From Actinophytocola sp. (GTDB taxonomy: Bacteria; Actinomycetota; Actinomycetes; Mycobacteriales; Pseudonocardiaceae): a DNA stretch of 64,000 nucleotides. The notes under the pieces are model-generated. The model was not told where the DNA came from. It searched no databases and saw only the letters and a list, made by a program, of their open reading frames with translations. Positions 13,851 to 23,570 of this stretch are shown here, one piece after another (position 1 is the first letter of the stretch; the number at the start of each line of letters is the position of its first letter). Location of the stretch: contig WHUB01000005.1 of the NCBI GenBank assembly GCA_009377395.1, forward strand, positions 44,073 to 108,072, given 5' to 3'. Made by a program: the position numbers and the translations under genes.

Positions 13851-15179
13851 ATGGCGGACCACAAGGCGACCCAGGAGTCAACAACGCACGCGCCGGCGCC
13901 CACCGAGGTGTTACAGGGCCACGTGAGCATCGCGCACGCCGCGCCGCCGGTGCCGAACGCCGAGGCCGCCCCCACCCGCTGGGGCCGCATCGACGAGGAC
14001 GGCACCGTGTACGTCACGACGTCCAGCGGTGAGCGCGCGGTCGGCATCTGGCAGGCGGGATCCGCCGAGGCGGGGTTGCTGCACTACGCCCGTAAGTTCG
14101 ACGACGTCCGCACCGAGGTCGAGCTGCTCGAGTCGAGGCTGACCACCGGGCGCGGCAACCCGAAGCAGGCGTTGCAGACCGCGGCCCAGCTGCGTGACGG
14201 CCTTGACGAGGCGCCCGTCGTCGGCGACATCGACGCGCTGCGGGCGCGGCTGGACCACGTGATCGAGCACGCCGAGCAGGCCGTCGGCGAGGCCAGGCAG
14301 GAACGCGAGGCCACCCGCACCGCCGCGATCGCCCGCAAGGAGGAGCTGGCGGCCGAGGCGGAGGCCATCGCGGAGAACTCGACACAGTGGAAGGTCGCGG
14401 GCGACCGGCTCAAGGAGATCCTCGACGAGTGGAAGACGATCAAGGGGATCGACCGCAAGACCGACGACGAGCTGTGGAAGCGGTTCTCCAAGGCCCGCGA
14501 GGGTTTCAACCGGCGGCGCGGCTCGCACTTCGCCGAGCTGGACAAGCAGCGCGCCGCCGCGAAGGTGCGCAAGGAGGAGCTGATCGTCGAGGCCGAGTCG
14601 CTGGTCGACTCGACCGACTGGGGTCCGACGGCGAACCGCTACAAGCAGCTGATGAGCGAGTGGAAGGCGGCGGGCAGGGCGCCGCGCGACAGCGACGAGG
14701 CGCTGTGGCAGCGGTTCCGTGCCGCGCAGGACACCTTCTTCTCCCGCCGCTCCGCCGCGTTCTCCGAGCGGGACGCCGAGTTCACCGAGAACGCGCGGCG
14801 CAAGGAGGAGCTGCTGGCCGAGGCCGACAAGATCGACCCGGCCGCCAACCTGGAGGCGGCCAAGGCACAGCTCCGCAAGATCCAGGACCAGTGGGACGAG
14901 ATCGGCAAGGTCCCGCGCGAGCGGATCCGCGAGCTCGACGGCAAGCTCAAGGCGGTGCAGGACCGGGTCCGCTCGGCCGAGAACAGCAAGTGGCGCCGCA
15001 CCGACCCCGAGGCGCTGGCCCGCGCCGCGCAGTTCCGGGAGCGCGTCGAGCAGTTCGAGGAACAGGCGGCGAAGGCGCGCGCCTCCGGCGACGACCGGCG
15101 GGCCAAGCAGGCCGAGGAGCAGGCCGCGCAGTGGCGCGAGTGGATGCAGGCGGCCGAGAAGGCGGTCGCGGAGCGCTGA
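13851..15179 (+). CDS. DUF349 domain protein
   Basis: A 442-residue, highly charged and almost wholly helical protein. After a variable N-terminus (about residues 1-75) come at least three DUF349 repeats of about 70 residues, each recognisable by a W..(A/V)..R(Y/L)K...(E/D)EWK pattern (around residues 180-240, 250-315 and 325-375), and a coiled-coil tail. The mycobacterial counterpart is Rv2731. The molecular function is not known. A perfect AAAGGAG ribosome binding site precedes the ATG. The gene is divergent from the LigB-like gene and nearly touches the convergent membrane-protein gene downstream. Confidence 0.85.
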   Translation: MADHKATQESTTHAPAPTEVLQGHVSIAHAAPPVPNAEAAPTRWGRIDEDGTVYVTTSSGERAVGIWQAGSAEAGLLHYARKFDDVRTEVELLESRLTTGRGNPKQALQTAAQLRDGLDEAPVVGDIDALRARLDHVIEHAEQAVGEARQEREATRTAAIARKEELAAEAEAIAENSTQWKVAGDRLKEILDEWKTIKGIDRKTDDELWKRFSKAREGFNRRRGSHFAELDKQRAAAKVRKEELIVEAESLVDSTDWGPTANRYKQLMSEWKAAGRAPRDSDEALWQRFRAAQDTFFSRRSAAFSERDAEFTENARRKEELLAEADKIDPAANLEAAKAQLRKIQDQWDEIGKVPRERIRELDGKLKAVQDRVRSAENSKWRRTDPEALARAAQFRERVEQFEEQAAKARASGDDRRAKQAEEQAAQWREWMQAAEKAVAER

Positions 15180-15185
15180 GTCCGC

Positions 15186-15734
15186 TCAGCCGACGGTGTC
15201 CGGCCGCGACCACGCGGTGCGCAGCCAGTTGGCCGCGAGCATGATCACCAGCAGCAGTGCGATGATCATGCCGATGCCGGGGCCCGAGCCTGGCACGCCG
15301 GAGGCGCCGGACGACTGCTGCGACCAGATCGCGAGCAGGCCGTCGACCGAGGCGATGCAGCAGCCGACGGCGCACACCCACGCCAGCCACCAGCGCCGCG
15401 CGATGAGCGTCAGCGCCGACGCGACCACACCGAACCCGACGGACGTCGCGGCGAACAGCCTCGGGATCGCGGACTCGTCACCGCGCAGCAACACCTGCCA
15501 GCCCGCGCTGTCGCCCACCCAGGGCAGCAGCAGTGCGATGATCATGGCGAAGACCAGCACCGCGATGACGAACCCCCGGCTGCCCGGCTCGATCCGGCGC
15601 GCGACGGCACGCTCCACCTCGTCGATCTCGGCACGCAACTCGGCCACCTCGCGATCCTCGTCCGGCGTCTCATGGTCACCTGACTGGCTGCCCGGCTCGC
15701 TCACCACGGCAGGTTCGCCTCCCTCGTTCAGCAC
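15186..15734 (-). CDS. four-helix membrane protein (Rv2732c-like)
   Basis: A 182-residue protein with an acidic cytoplasmic N-terminus (residues 1-50, Glu/Asp-rich, probably a short coiled coil) and four hydrophobic segments at about 53-72, 92-110, 115-134 and 150-170. It corresponds by position and architecture to mycobacterial Rv2732c, a membrane protein of unknown function next to miaB. Its start overlaps the end of miaB by 7 bases, so it is translated from the miaB message. Confidence 0.75.
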   Translation of the reverse strand: MLNEGGEPAVVSEPGSQSGDHETPDEDREVAELRAEIDEVERAVARRIEPGSRGFVIAVLVFAMIIALLLPWVGDSAGWQVLLRGDESAIPRLFAATSVGFGVVASALTLIARRWWLAWVCAVGCCIASVDGLLAIWSQQSSGASGVPGSGPGIGMIIALLLVIMLAANWLRTAWSRPDTVG

Positions 15735-17224
15735 ACCGAACAGCCACCGGTCGCGGGTTCGGACTCGGTCTTCGCCCCGATCGCGGGCATCCCGAGCCCG
15801 ACCTGTTCGATGCCGTCGGTGCGCGGCCGCCGTCCCGCCTCCGCGTTGTCACCGGCCGTGGTGCGGCGGTGGGACAGCAGGTCGGCGTCGGCGACGAGGT
15901 GGTGCGGGGCACCATAGGTGATGGTGGTCGTGACGATGTCGCCGGGCCGGACCGCGCCGTCGACGGCGTCCCCGGTCGGCGTGAAGTGCACCAGCCTGCC
16001 GTCGCGGGCGCGACCGCTCATCCGGTGCGTCGCGGCGTCCTTGCGGCCCTCGCCGCTGGCCACCAGCAGCTCGACCCGCTCCCCGACCAGCCGCTTGTTC
16101 TCCTGCCAGGCGATCTCGTCCTGCAGCGCGACCAGCCGGTCGTAGCGGTCCTGCACGACGTCCTTGGGCACCTGGCCGTCCAGCTCGGCCGCCGGGGTGC
16201 CGGGCCGCTTGGAGTACTGGAAGGTGAACGCGCTGGCGAACCGGGCCTGCCGCACCACGTCGAGGGTGGCTTGGAAGTCCTCCTCGGTCTCGCCCGGAAA
16301 GCCGACGATGATGTCGGTGGTGATGGCGGCGTGCGGCATCCGCTCCCGCACCTTGTCGATGATCGAGAGGAACCGGCTGCCCCGGTAGGAGCGCCGCATC
16401 GCCTTGAGCACCCGGTCCGAACCGGACTGCAACGGCATGTGCAGCTGCGGGCACACGTTCGGCGTCTCGGCCATCGCGTCGATCACGTCGTCGGTGAACG
16501 CGGCCGGGTGCGGCGAGGTGAACCGGAGCCGTTCCAGGCCGTCGATCTCCCCGCAGGCACGCAGCAACTTGCCGAAGGCGTGGCGGTCGCCGAACTCGAC
16601 GCCGTAGGAGTTGACGTTCTGGCCGAGCAGCGTCACCTCGAGCACGCCCTCCGCGACAAGCGCCTCCACCTCGGCGAGCACGTCCCCCGGCCTGCGGTCG
16701 CGCTCCTTGCCGCGCAGCGACGGCACGATGCAGAAGGTGCAGGTGTTGTTGCAGCCGACCGAGATGGACACCCAGCCGGAGTACGCCGAGTCGCGCCGGG
16801 CGGGCAGCGTCGACGGGAAGGTCTCGAGCGACTCGAGGATCTCGACCTCGGCCTCCCGGTTGTGCCGCGCGCGGTCGAGCAGCGTCGGCAGCGAGCCGAT
16901 GTTGTGGGTGCCGAACACGACGTCGACCCACGGCGCGCGCTTAACGATTTCGCCACGATCCTTCTGCGCGAGGCAGCCGCCGACGGCGATCTGGAGGCCG
17001 GGGCGCGCCTTCTTCACCCGCGCCAGGTGGCCGAGGTTGCCGTAGAGCCGGTTGTCGGCGTTCTCCCTCACCGCGCAGGTGTTGAACACGATGACGTCGG
17101 CGTCGTCGTGCCCGCTGCCCTGGGCCAGCACGTAGCCTGCGCCTTCGAGCTGCCCAGCGAGACGTTCCGAATCGTGCACGTTCATCTGGCAGCCGAAGGT
17201 GCGGATCTGGTAGGTGAGTGCCAC
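15728..17224 (-). CDS. miaB: tRNA-2-methylthio-N6-dimethylallyladenosine synthase
   Basis: MiaB is a radical-SAM enzyme that adds the methylthio group to i6A37 of tRNA, the step after MiaA. The 498-residue protein has the UPF0004 domain with three cluster cysteines ([21 protein letters not shown]), the radical-[11 protein letters not shown] motif, and a C-terminal TRAM domain (about residues 375-445). A roughly 50-residue tail ending in GGCSVC is an extension of uncertain role. The membrane-protein gene downstream overlaps it. Confidence 0.95.
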   Translation of the reverse strand: MALTYQIRTFGCQMNVHDSERLAGQLEGAGYVLAQGSGHDDADVIVFNTCAVRENADNRLYGNLGHLARVKKARPGLQIAVGGCLAQKDRGEIVKRAPWVDVVFGTHNIGSLPTLLDRARHNREAEVEILESLETFPSTLPARRDSAYSGWVSISVGCNNTCTFCIVPSLRGKERDRRPGDVLAEVEALVAEGVLEVTLLGQNVNSYGVEFGDRHAFGKLLRACGEIDGLERLRFTSPHPAAFTDDVIDAMAETPNVCPQLHMPLQSGSDRVLKAMRRSYRGSRFLSIIDKVRERMPHAAITTDIIVGFPGETEEDFQATLDVVRQARFASAFTFQYSKRPGTPAAELDGQVPKDVVQDRYDRLVALQDEIAWQENKRLVGERVELLVASGEGRKDAATHRMSGRARDGRLVHFTPTGDAVDGAVRPGDIVTTTITYGAPHHLVADADLLSHRRTTAGDNAEAGRRPRTDGIEQVGLGMPAIGAKTESEPATGGCSVC

Positions 17225-17339
17225 GCTCCAAGGGTAGGACGTGGCCCTCCCGCGATGAGCACAGGTCGCCGTCCGGCCGCATGCACGGTTATTGATCTTG
17301 TGATTAGAGTAACCCGCACGCCGTAGCCCGTCCGGTCGT

Positions 17340-17363
17340 TGTCACGTGGCGATCCAGGTGACA
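17340..17363. promoter_or_regulatory. inverted repeat upstream of gluA
   Basis: TGTCAC and GTGACA form perfect 6-base arms 12 bases apart, about 105 bases before the gluA start, in the 244-base divergent gap between miaB and gluA. It looks like an operator for a dimeric regulator, but I cannot name one. An AT-rich patch at about 17289-17312 in the same gap is the best candidate for a core promoter. Confidence 0.3.
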
Positions 17364-17468
17364 CGTCGGTTGCGGTTGGGGCGAAATGCGCGCACGAACG
17401 TGCCGCCGGGTGTTGAATCCGGGTGTCGAATCAGATCGAGGAGCGAGGTTCGCCGGTATGGAGGCCAG

Positions 17469-18224
17469 ATGACAGAGGCGGCGTCGACCGGGCCGATGAT
17501 CAAGGTCACCGACGTGAACAAGTTCTTCGGTGACCTGCACGTGCTCAAGGACATCGACTTCGAGGTGCCGCGCGGTCAGGTCGTCGTCGTGCTCGGACCC
17601 TCGGGCTCGGGCAAGTCGACGCTGTGCCGCGCCATCAACCGCCTCGAACCGATCGACACGGGCACGATCGAGGTGGACGGCAGGCAGATGCCCAAGGAGG
17701 GCAACGCGCTCGCCGCGCTGCGCGCCGACGTCGGCATGGTGTTTCAGCAGTTCAACCTGTTCGCGCACAAGACGATCATCGACAACGTGATGCTCGCGCC
17801 GGTCAAGGTGCGCAAGCTGAAGAAGACCGAGGCGCACAACACGGCGATGAAGTTGCTCGACCGGGTCGGCATCGCCAACCAGGCGCAGAAGTATCCCGCG
17901 CAGCTCTCCGGCGGGCAGCAGCAGCGCGCTGCGATCGCCAGGGCACTGGCCATGGCGCCCAAGGTGATGATGTTCGACGAACCGACATCGGCACTCGATC
18001 CCGAGATGGTGCAAGAGGTTCTGGACGTCATGACCGACCTCGCGAAGGAGGGCATGACCATGTTCGTCATCACCCACGAGATGGGTTTCGCGCGGCGAGC
18101 CGCGCACCGGGTCATGTTCATGTCCGATGGTGAGATCGTCGAGGACACCACGCCGGACGACTTCTTCACGAACCCGAAGTCGGACCGCGCGAAGGACTTC
18201 CTGAGCAAGATCCTCACCCATTAG
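17469..18224 (+). CDS. gluA: glutamate ABC importer, ATP-binding subunit
   Basis: A 251-residue ATPase of the polar amino-acid importers (HisP/GlnQ type). Walker A is GPSGSGKST, the Q-loop VFQQFNLF, the ABC signature LSGGQQQR, Walker [15 protein letters not shown] and the switch His in THEMG. It heads an operon with the binding protein and two permeases in the order gluA-B-C-D, as in Corynebacterium, where it imports glutamate. I chose the ATG at 17469 because a GGAGG lies 4 bases before it; the longer open frame upstream has no site. Confidence 0.94.
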   Translation: MTEAASTGPMIKVTDVNKFFGDLHVLKDIDFEVPRGQVVVVLGPSGSGKSTLCRAINRLEPIDTGTIEVDGRQMPKEGNALAALRADVGMVFQQFNLFAHKTIIDNVMLAPVKVRKLKKTEAHNTAMKLLDRVGIANQAQKYPAQLSGGQQQRAAIARALAMAPKVMMFDEPTSALDPEMVQEVLDVMTDLAKEGMTMFVITHEMGFARRAAHRVMFMSDGEIVEDTTPDDFFTNPKSDRAKDFLSKILTH

Positions 18225-18288
18225 GAGTCCATGACAGGCGGCCGCACTCCTGGCCGGCTGATGGTAGATCGGAAGGGAACAGAAGAAA

Positions 18289-19155
18289 ATGCGAATTGGT
18301 CGAGTTCTGCGGGCAGGTGCGGTCGTTGCCGCGACCGGCCTGATCCTCGCCGGCTGCGGCGGCGGCGACGGTGGCGCGGGCGGCGACGAGGCGCAGGTCG
18401 CCGCGGACGCCTGCCCCGGCGGCGGCGGCAAGACGGTCACGATCGGCACGAAGTACGACCAGCCCGGTCTCGGCCTGAAGACGCCGGACGGCTTGGACGG
18501 CTTCGACGTCGCCGTGGGCTGCTACATCGCCAAGGACATCTGGGGCGAGGACGTCAACGTCAAGTGGCGCGAGGCCCCCTCGGAAGAGCGGGAGAACCTC
18601 ATCAAGAACGGTGACGTCGACCTGGTCACCGCCACGTACACCATCGACGCGGAGCGCGACAAGATCGTCGACTTCGCGGGTCCGTACCTGATGGCGCACC
18701 AGGACCTGATGGTGCGCAAGGACTACAACGAGATCAAGACCGAGGCCGACCTCAAGGACTCCGACCTCAAGCTGTGCTCGGTCACCGGGTCCACCTCGGC
18801 GCAGAACGTCAAGCAGGACTTCGCCCCGCAGGCCAACCTGGTCGAGTATGGCGGCTACTCGGAGTGCATGACCGGGCTGCAGAGCGGCGCGGTCGACGCG
18901 GTCACCACCGACAACTCGATCCTGGCCGGGTTCGCCTCCGACCCGCGCTATCAGGGCATGTTCAAGCTGCTCGGCTTCAACCTCTCCGACGAGCCGTACG
19001 GTGTCGGCCTCAAGGAGGGTGACACCGAGCTGCGCAACAAGGTCAACGAGGCCATCAAGCACATGATCGAGGACGGCTCGTGGCAGGAGTTCTTCGACGC
19101 CCACCTCGGGGAGAGCAACTTCCAGGCCGACCCGCCCAAGATCACCGAGAAGTAG
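18289..19155 (+). CDS. gluB: glutamate-binding lipoprotein
   Basis: The 288-residue extracytoplasmic solute receptor of the importer. A lipoprotein signal peptide ends at the lipobox LAGC (Cys22), so the mature protein is lipid-anchored. The body is a type 2 periplasmic binding fold with the family features TIGTKYDQPGLG near the start, DLVTATYTIDAERDKIVDFAGPY in the middle (lipid-free lobe with Arg ligand), and SVTGSTS. It follows gluA by 64 bases and is followed by a strong RNA stem that should raise its transcript level relative to the permeases. Confidence 0.94.
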   Translation: MRIGRVLRAGAVVAATGLILAGCGGGDGGAGGDEAQVAADACPGGGGKTVTIGTKYDQPGLGLKTPDGLDGFDVAVGCYIAKDIWGEDVNVKWREAPSEERENLIKNGDVDLVTATYTIDAERDKIVDFAGPYLMAHQDLMVRKDYNEIKTEADLKDSDLKLCSVTGSTSAQNVKQDFAPQANLVEYGGYSECMTGLQSGAVDAVTTDNSILAGFASDPRYQGMFKLLGFNLSDEPYGVGLKEGDTELRNKVNEAIKHMIEDGSWQEFFDAHLGESNFQADPPKITEK

Positions 19156-19167
19156 GTCGACGGCAGT

Positions 19168-19207
19168 GAGTGGGTGGCGCGCCGAGCACTGGGCGCGCCA
19201 CCCACTC
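19168..19207 (+). terminator. perfect 16-bp stem between gluB and gluC (attenuator or mRNA-stabilising hairpin)
   Basis: GAGTGGGTGGCGCGCC (19168-19183) is the exact reverse complement of GGCGCGCCACCCACTC (19192-19207), with an 8-base loop. It starts 12 bases after the gluB stop and ends 23 bases before the gluC start. No U-run follows. Such stems after binding-protein genes usually limit read-through or protect the 3' end, so that more receptor than permease is made. Confidence 0.75.
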
Positions 19208-19230
19208 CCCGATTTGGTGAAGGTACGAGA

Positions 19231-19911
19231 GTGATCGAGGAGCTAGCCACGCTGTTCGAGGAGTACCGCATCCTCGGCGCGTTCTGGGTGACCGTCCAGC
19301 TGACCGTGCTCTCGGCGATCGGCTCGCTGATCTGGGGCACCGTCCTCGTCGCGATGCGGGTCAGCCCGGTGCCGGTGATGCGCTGGTTCGGCACCGCCTA
19401 CATCAACGTCGTCCGCAACACCCCGCTCACGGTGATCATCGTGGCGACCTCGCTCGGGCTGTGGCAGACCATGGGCGTCACGATGGGCGCCGAGCGGTTC
19501 GACACAATCGGCTTCCGGCTCGCCGTGCTCGGCTTCATCGCCTACACCGCGTGCTTCGTGTGCGAGTCGCTGCGGTCCGGCATCAACACCGTCCAGGTAG
19601 GACAGTCCGAGGCGGCGCGGGCGCTCGGTCTGGGATTCGCGCAGGTGCTCGGCCACATCGTGCTGCCGCAGGCGTTCCGGTCGGTGATCGGACCGCTGGC
19701 GAGCGTGATGATCGCGCTCACCAAGAACACCACGATCGCGGCGGCCATCGGCGTCGGCGAGGCCGCGCTGCTGATGAAGGAAATGATCGAGAACGAGGCG
19801 GACCTGTTGTTCCTCATCACCGGGATCTTCGCGCTCGGCTTCGTGTGCCTGACGCTGCCCACCGGGCTGATTCTCGGCTGGATCTCCAACAGGGTGGCGG
19901 TGAAGCGATGA
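19231..19911 (+). CDS. gluC: glutamate ABC importer, permease subunit 1
   Basis: A 226-residue inner-membrane protein of the HisMQ type with about five membrane helices. The EAA loop that contacts the ATPase is the segment QSEAARALGLGFAQVLGHIVLP. GTG at 19231 was chosen as start because a GAAGG site lies upstream and the protein then begins shortly before the first helix. Its TGA overlaps the gluD ATG as ATGA, so the two permeases are translationally coupled, as expected for a heterodimer. Confidence 0.92.
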   Translation: MIEELATLFEEYRILGAFWVTVQLTVLSAIGSLIWGTVLVAMRVSPVPVMRWFGTAYINVVRNTPLTVIIVATSLGLWQTMGVTMGAERFDTIGFRLAVLGFIAYTACFVCESLRSGINTVQVGQSEAARALGLGFAQVLGHIVLPQAFRSVIGPLASVMIALTKNTTIAAAIGVGEAALLMKEMIENEADLLFLITGIFALGFVCLTLPTGLILGWISNRVAVKR

Positions 19912-20804
19912 GTTCTGCGGTTCTGTACGACACCCCCGGCCCGAAGGCGAAGGCGCGCAACGTCCTCTACGCCGTGCTGTTCCTTGTGCTGCTCGCGCTG
20001 CTGGTGTGGTGGGTGCTCAACGCGATGGCCGAGAAGGGGCAGCTCTCTTGGCTGAGGTGGCAGCCCTACCTCGGCGGAACCGAGGCCTGGGAGACCTATC
20101 TGCTGCCGGGCTTGCAGAACACCGCGAAGGCCGCGGGGCTGTCGATCCTGATCGCGCTGCCGATCGGGGCGTTCTTCGGCATCGCCCGGCTGTCGGACCA
20201 CCGGTGGATCAGCTGGCCGGCCAGCGTGGTCGTGGAGTTCTTCCGCGCGGTGCCGGTGCTGATCCTGATGCTCTCGGCGAACGTGGCGTACTCGCAGTTC
20301 GCCGACTTCCCCACCGACACCCGGTATTTGTACGCCGTGGTGACCGGCCTGGTGCTCTACAACGGCTCGGTGCTCGCCGAGGTGGTGCGCGCGGGCATCC
20401 TGTCGATTCCCCGCGGTCAGAGCGAGGCGGCGCTGGCGGTCGGGATGCGCAAGGGCCAGCTGATGACCAACGTGCTGTTGCCGCAGGCGGTGACCGCCAT
20501 GCTGCCCGCCATCGTCAGTCAGCTCGTCGTGATCGTGAAGGACACCGCGATCGGCGGCGCTGTGCTCGGCTTCCCCGAGCTGATCAACAGCGTCCGGCCG
20601 GCGGCGGCGTACTACTTCAACGTCATCCCGACCCTGATCGTCGTCGCGGCGATCTACATCGCGGTTAACTTCGTGCTCACCTCGTTCGCGAGCTGGCTGG
20701 AGAAGTGGTTGCGCACCCGCAAACGCGGCACGTCGGTCGTCGCCGGCGACATGATCGAGGAGCAGGCGCCCGGCATGCGGTTCGGCGGCGGCGGAGGGAT
20801 CTGA
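19908..20804 (+). CDS. gluD: glutamate ABC importer, permease subunit 2
   Basis: The second HisMQ-type permease, 298 residues, with a first helix at about residues 18-38, a periplasmic loop and about four more helices. Its EAA loop is QSEAALAVGMRKGQLMTNVLLP. The C-terminal 40 residues are a basic cytoplasmic tail ending in a Gly-run. The ATG start overlaps the gluC stop. It is the last gene of the operon and faces sdhB across a bidirectional terminator. Confidence 0.93.
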   Translation: MSSAVLYDTPGPKAKARNVLYAVLFLVLLALLVWWVLNAMAEKGQLSWLRWQPYLGGTEAWETYLLPGLQNTAKAAGLSILIALPIGAFFGIARLSDHRWISWPASVVVEFFRAVPVLILMLSANVAYSQFADFPTDTRYLYAVVTGLVLYNGSVLAEVVRAGILSIPRGQSEAALAVGMRKGQLMTNVLLPQAVTAMLPAIVSQLVVIVKDTAIGGAVLGFPELINSVRPAAAYYFNVIPTLIVVAAIYIAVNFVLTSFASWLEKWLRTRKRGTSVVAGDMIEEQAPGMRFGGGGGI

Positions 20805-20812
20805 CAGACACG

Positions 20813-20847
20813 AACGGCCCGGTCGCCAACATGGCGACCGGGCCGTT
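20813..20847. terminator. bidirectional terminator between gluD and sdhB
   Basis: AACGGCCCGGTCGCC (20813-20827) and GGCGACCGGGCCGTT (20833-20847) form a perfect 15-bp stem with a 5-base loop in the 54-base gap between two convergent operons. Because the outer pairs are A-T, short U-runs follow in both directions. Confidence 0.85.
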
Positions 20848-20858
20848 GCTCGCTATGC

Positions 20859-21611
20859 CTATTTGCCGCGCTTGAACAGCTTGTTGCCGAGCCACACCAC
20901 CGGGTCGTAGCGGCGACCGGCGACGCGCTCCTTCATCGGGATCAGCGCGTTGTCGGTGATCTTGATGTTCTCCGGGCACACCTCGGTGCAGCACTTGGTG
21001 ATGTTGCAGTAGCCGAGACCGTGGTCGTCCTGCGCGGTGTCGCGCCGGTCGGCGGTGTCGAGCGGGTGCATCTCCAGCTCGGCGATCCGCATCAGGAACC
21101 GCGGCCCGGAGAAGTTGAGCTTGTTCTCCTCGTGGTCACGCACCACGTGGCAGGTGTCCTGGCACAGGAAGCACTCGATGCACTTGCGGAACTCCTGCGA
21201 GCGCTGCACGTCGACCTGCTGCATCCGGTACTCCCCCGGCGCCAGGTCCTTGGGCGGAGTGAACGCCTGCACCTCTCGTGCCTTCTCGTAGTTGTAGGAC
21301 ACGTCGGTGACGAGGTCACGCACGATCGAGAACGCCCGCATCGGCGTGACGGTGATGACCTCGTCCGTGTCGAACAGCGACATCCGGGTCATGCACAGCA
21401 GCCGGGGCCTGCCGTTGACCTCTGCCGAGCATGAGCCGCACTTGCCGGCCTTGCAGTTCCAGCGCACCGCCAGATCGGGCGCCTGGGTGGCCTGCAGCCG
21501 GTGGATGATGTCGAGCACGACCTCGCCCTCGTTGACCTCGACCTCGAAGTCTTCCAGCGAGCCGCCGTCCGAATCGCCGCGCCATACCCGGAATTGGCCC
21601 TTGTAGCTCAT
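20859..21611 (-). CDS. sdhB: succinate dehydrogenase / fumarate reductase iron-sulfur subunit
   Basis: A 250-residue electron-transfer subunit. The N-terminal ferredoxin domain binds [2Fe-2S] through CKAGKCGSC and a later Cys (RLLCM). The C-terminal half carries CIECFLCQDTC and CNITKCCTEVCPE for the [4Fe-4S] and [3Fe-4S] centres. It passes electrons from SdhA to the membrane quinone. The ATG overlaps the sdhA stop as ATGA. Order sdhC-sdhA-sdhB with a single membrane subunit is that of the mycobacterial Sdh1 complex. Confidence 0.93.
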   Translation of the reverse strand: MSYKGQFRVWRGDSDGGSLEDFEVEVNEGEVVLDIIHRLQATQAPDLAVRWNCKAGKCGSCSAEVNGRPRLLCMTRMSLFDTDEVITVTPMRAFSIVRDLVTDVSYNYEKAREVQAFTPPKDLAPGEYRMQQVDVQRSQEFRKCIECFLCQDTCHVVRDHEENKLNFSGPRFLMRIAELEMHPLDTADRRDTAQDDHGLGYCNITKCCTEVCPENIKITDNALIPMKERVAGRRYDPVVWLGNKLFKRGK

Positions 21612-23536
21612 GCCCTGTCTCCCTCGGTGGCGGGGTGTGTGGTCAGCTCCGCCTCCGTGTAGTACTTCTCCAGTTCGGACAGTTCGAACAGCTCGAGCAG
21701 GTCCTGGCGCATAGGCACCTGGTCCTTGGGCTCGACCGTGACGTCGGGAACCACCGAGTCCTCCCCGGACGCGCGGCAGACGAGCAGCTTGTTGCGCCAG
21801 TCCGCGTCGAGCATCGGGTAGTCGTCGCGGGTGTGACCGCCCCTGCTCTCGGTGCGCAGCAACGCGGCCTTGGCCACCGACTCACTGACGACCATCATGT
21901 TCCGCAGGTCGAGCGCCAGGTGCCAGCCGGGGTTGAACTGCCGGTGTCCCTCGACGACGACGTTGCGCACCCTGGCCCTGATCTCGGCGAGCCTGCCGAG
22001 CGCCTGCTCGATCTCCTCGCCGGTGCGGATGATGCCCACCAGCTCGTTCATCGTCTGCTGCAGCTCGAAATGGAGGGTGTACGGGTTCTCCCGCGAGCCC
22101 TCGCTCTTCGCCGGTTCGTACGGCGACAACGCCGACCGCGCGGCGCCGTCGATGTCCGACTGCAGCACCACGGGCCTGCGCTCGAGCGACTCGACATAGG
22201 TGGCGGCGCCCATCCCGGCCCGCCTGCCGAACACGAGCAGGTCGGACAGCGAGTTGCCGCCGAGCCGGTTCGAGCCGTGCATGCCGCCGGAGCACTCCCC
22301 CGCCGCGAACAGCCCGGGCACGGTCGACTCGCCGGTGTCGGGCTCCACCTCGATGCCACCCATCACGTAGTGGCAGGTCGGACCGACCTCCATCGGCTCG
22401 GCCGTGATGTCGACATCGGCCAGTTCCTTGAACTGGTGGTACATCGACGGCAGCCTGCGCTTGATCTCTTCGGCGGGCATGCGGCTGGCGATGTCGAGGT
22501 AGACGCCGCCGTGCGGGGAGCCGCGCCCCTCCTTGACCTCGGTGTTGATCGCGCGCGCGACCTCATCGCGCGGCAGCAGGTCCGGCGTGCGGCGGTTGTT
22601 GTCCGGGTCGGTGTACCAGCGGTCGGCCTCCTCCTCGGTCTCGGCGTACTGGCCCTTGAACACGTCGGGCACGTAGCGGAACATGAACCGCTCGCCCTCG
22701 GAGTTCTTCAGCACACCGCCGTCACCGCGCACGCCCTCGGTGACCAGGATGCCCTTCACGCTCGGTGGCCAGACCATGCCGGTCGGGTGGAACTGCACGA
22801 ACTCCATGTTGATCAGGCTCGCGCCGGTCCGGAGCGCCAGCGCGTGCCCGTCGCCGGTGTACTCCCACGAGTTCGAGGTGACCTGGAAGGACTTGCCGAT
22901 CCCGCCGGTGGCCATCACGATGGCGCCGGTCTCGAACAGCACGAACCGGCCCGACTCACGCCAGTAGCCGAACGCACCGGAGATCGCGCCCGAGTCGTCC
23001 TTGAGCAACTCGGTGATCGCGCACTCGTGGAAGACCTTGAGCTTGGCCTCGTAGTCGCCGAACTCGGCCTTGTCCTCCTGCTGCAGCGAGACGATCTTCT
23101 GCTGCATGGTGCGAATGAGTTCCAGCCCGGTGCGGTCACCGACGTGCGCCAGCCTCGGGTAGGTGTGGCCACCGAAGTTGCGCTGGCTGATGCGGCCGTC
23201 CTCGGTGCGGTCGAACAGCGCGCCGTAGGTCTCCAGCTCCCAGACCCGGTCCGGCGCCTCCTTGGCGTGCAGCTCGGCCATCCGCCAGTTGTTGAGGAAC
23301 TTGCCGCCACGCATGGTGTCGCGGTAGTGGACCTGCCACGAGTCATTCGGGTTGGCGTTGCCCATCGAGGCGGCGCAACCGCCCTCGGCCATCACGGTGT
23401 GCGCCTTGCCGAACAACGACTTGCAGATCACGGCGGTGGACAGGCCACGCTCTCGCGCCTCGATCGCCGCACGCAGACCGGCGCCACCGGCGCCGATCAC
23501 GATGACGTCGAAGTTGTGGCGTTCTACCTCGGTCAC
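21608..23536 (-). CDS. sdhA: succinate dehydrogenase flavoprotein subunit
   Basis: The 642-residue catalytic subunit oxidises succinate to fumarate (or the reverse) with covalent FAD. The Rossmann motif VIVIGAGGAGLRAAIEA starts at about residue 12. The flavin-linking His lies in GKAHTVMAEGG, the FAD/substrate region includes HPTG and GEVRGDGG-like sequence (TEGVRGDGGVLKN), and GGIEV ... GLFAAGECSGGMHGSNRLGGNS is the conserved second FAD segment. It overlaps sdhB and follows sdhC by 34 bases. Confidence 0.95.
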   Translation of the reverse strand: MTEVERHNFDVIVIGAGGAGLRAAIEARERGLSTAVICKSLFGKAHTVMAEGGCAASMGNANPNDSWQVHYRDTMRGGKFLNNWRMAELHAKEAPDRVWELETYGALFDRTEDGRISQRNFGGHTYPRLAHVGDRTGLELIRTMQQKIVSLQQEDKAEFGDYEAKLKVFHECAITELLKDDSGAISGAFGYWRESGRFVLFETGAIVMATGGIGKSFQVTSNSWEYTGDGHALALRTGASLINMEFVQFHPTGMVWPPSVKGILVTEGVRGDGGVLKNSEGERFMFRYVPDVFKGQYAETEEEADRWYTDPDNNRRTPDLLPRDEVARAINTEVKEGRGSPHGGVYLDIASRMPAEEIKRRLPSMYHQFKELADVDITAEPMEVGPTCHYVMGGIEVEPDTGESTVPGLFAAGECSGGMHGSNRLGGNSLSDLLVFGRRAGMGAATYVESLERRPVVLQSDIDGAARSALSPYEPAKSEGSRENPYTLHFELQQTMNELVGIIRTGEEIEQALGRLAEIRARVRNVVVEGHRQFNPGWHLALDLRNMMVVSESVAKAALLRTESRGGHTRDDYPMLDADWRNKLLVCRASGEDSVVPDVTVEPKDQVPMRQDLLELFELSELEKYYTEAELTTHPATEGDRA

Positions 23537-23570
23537 TCATTCACCTCAGCAGTGTGGTGGGACACCGGCC

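Noticed and set aside
12945..13862. Upstream extension of the miaA frame into a 607-residue protein
   Set aside because: The extra part is low-complexity Arg/Ala sequence in the wrong frame of the LigB-like gene; MiaA starts at its P-loop region with a coupled GTG.
19461..19907. Upstream extension of the gluD frame through gluC
   Set aside because: It is out of frame with gluC and has no hydrophobic pattern; the ATGA overlap gives the natural start.
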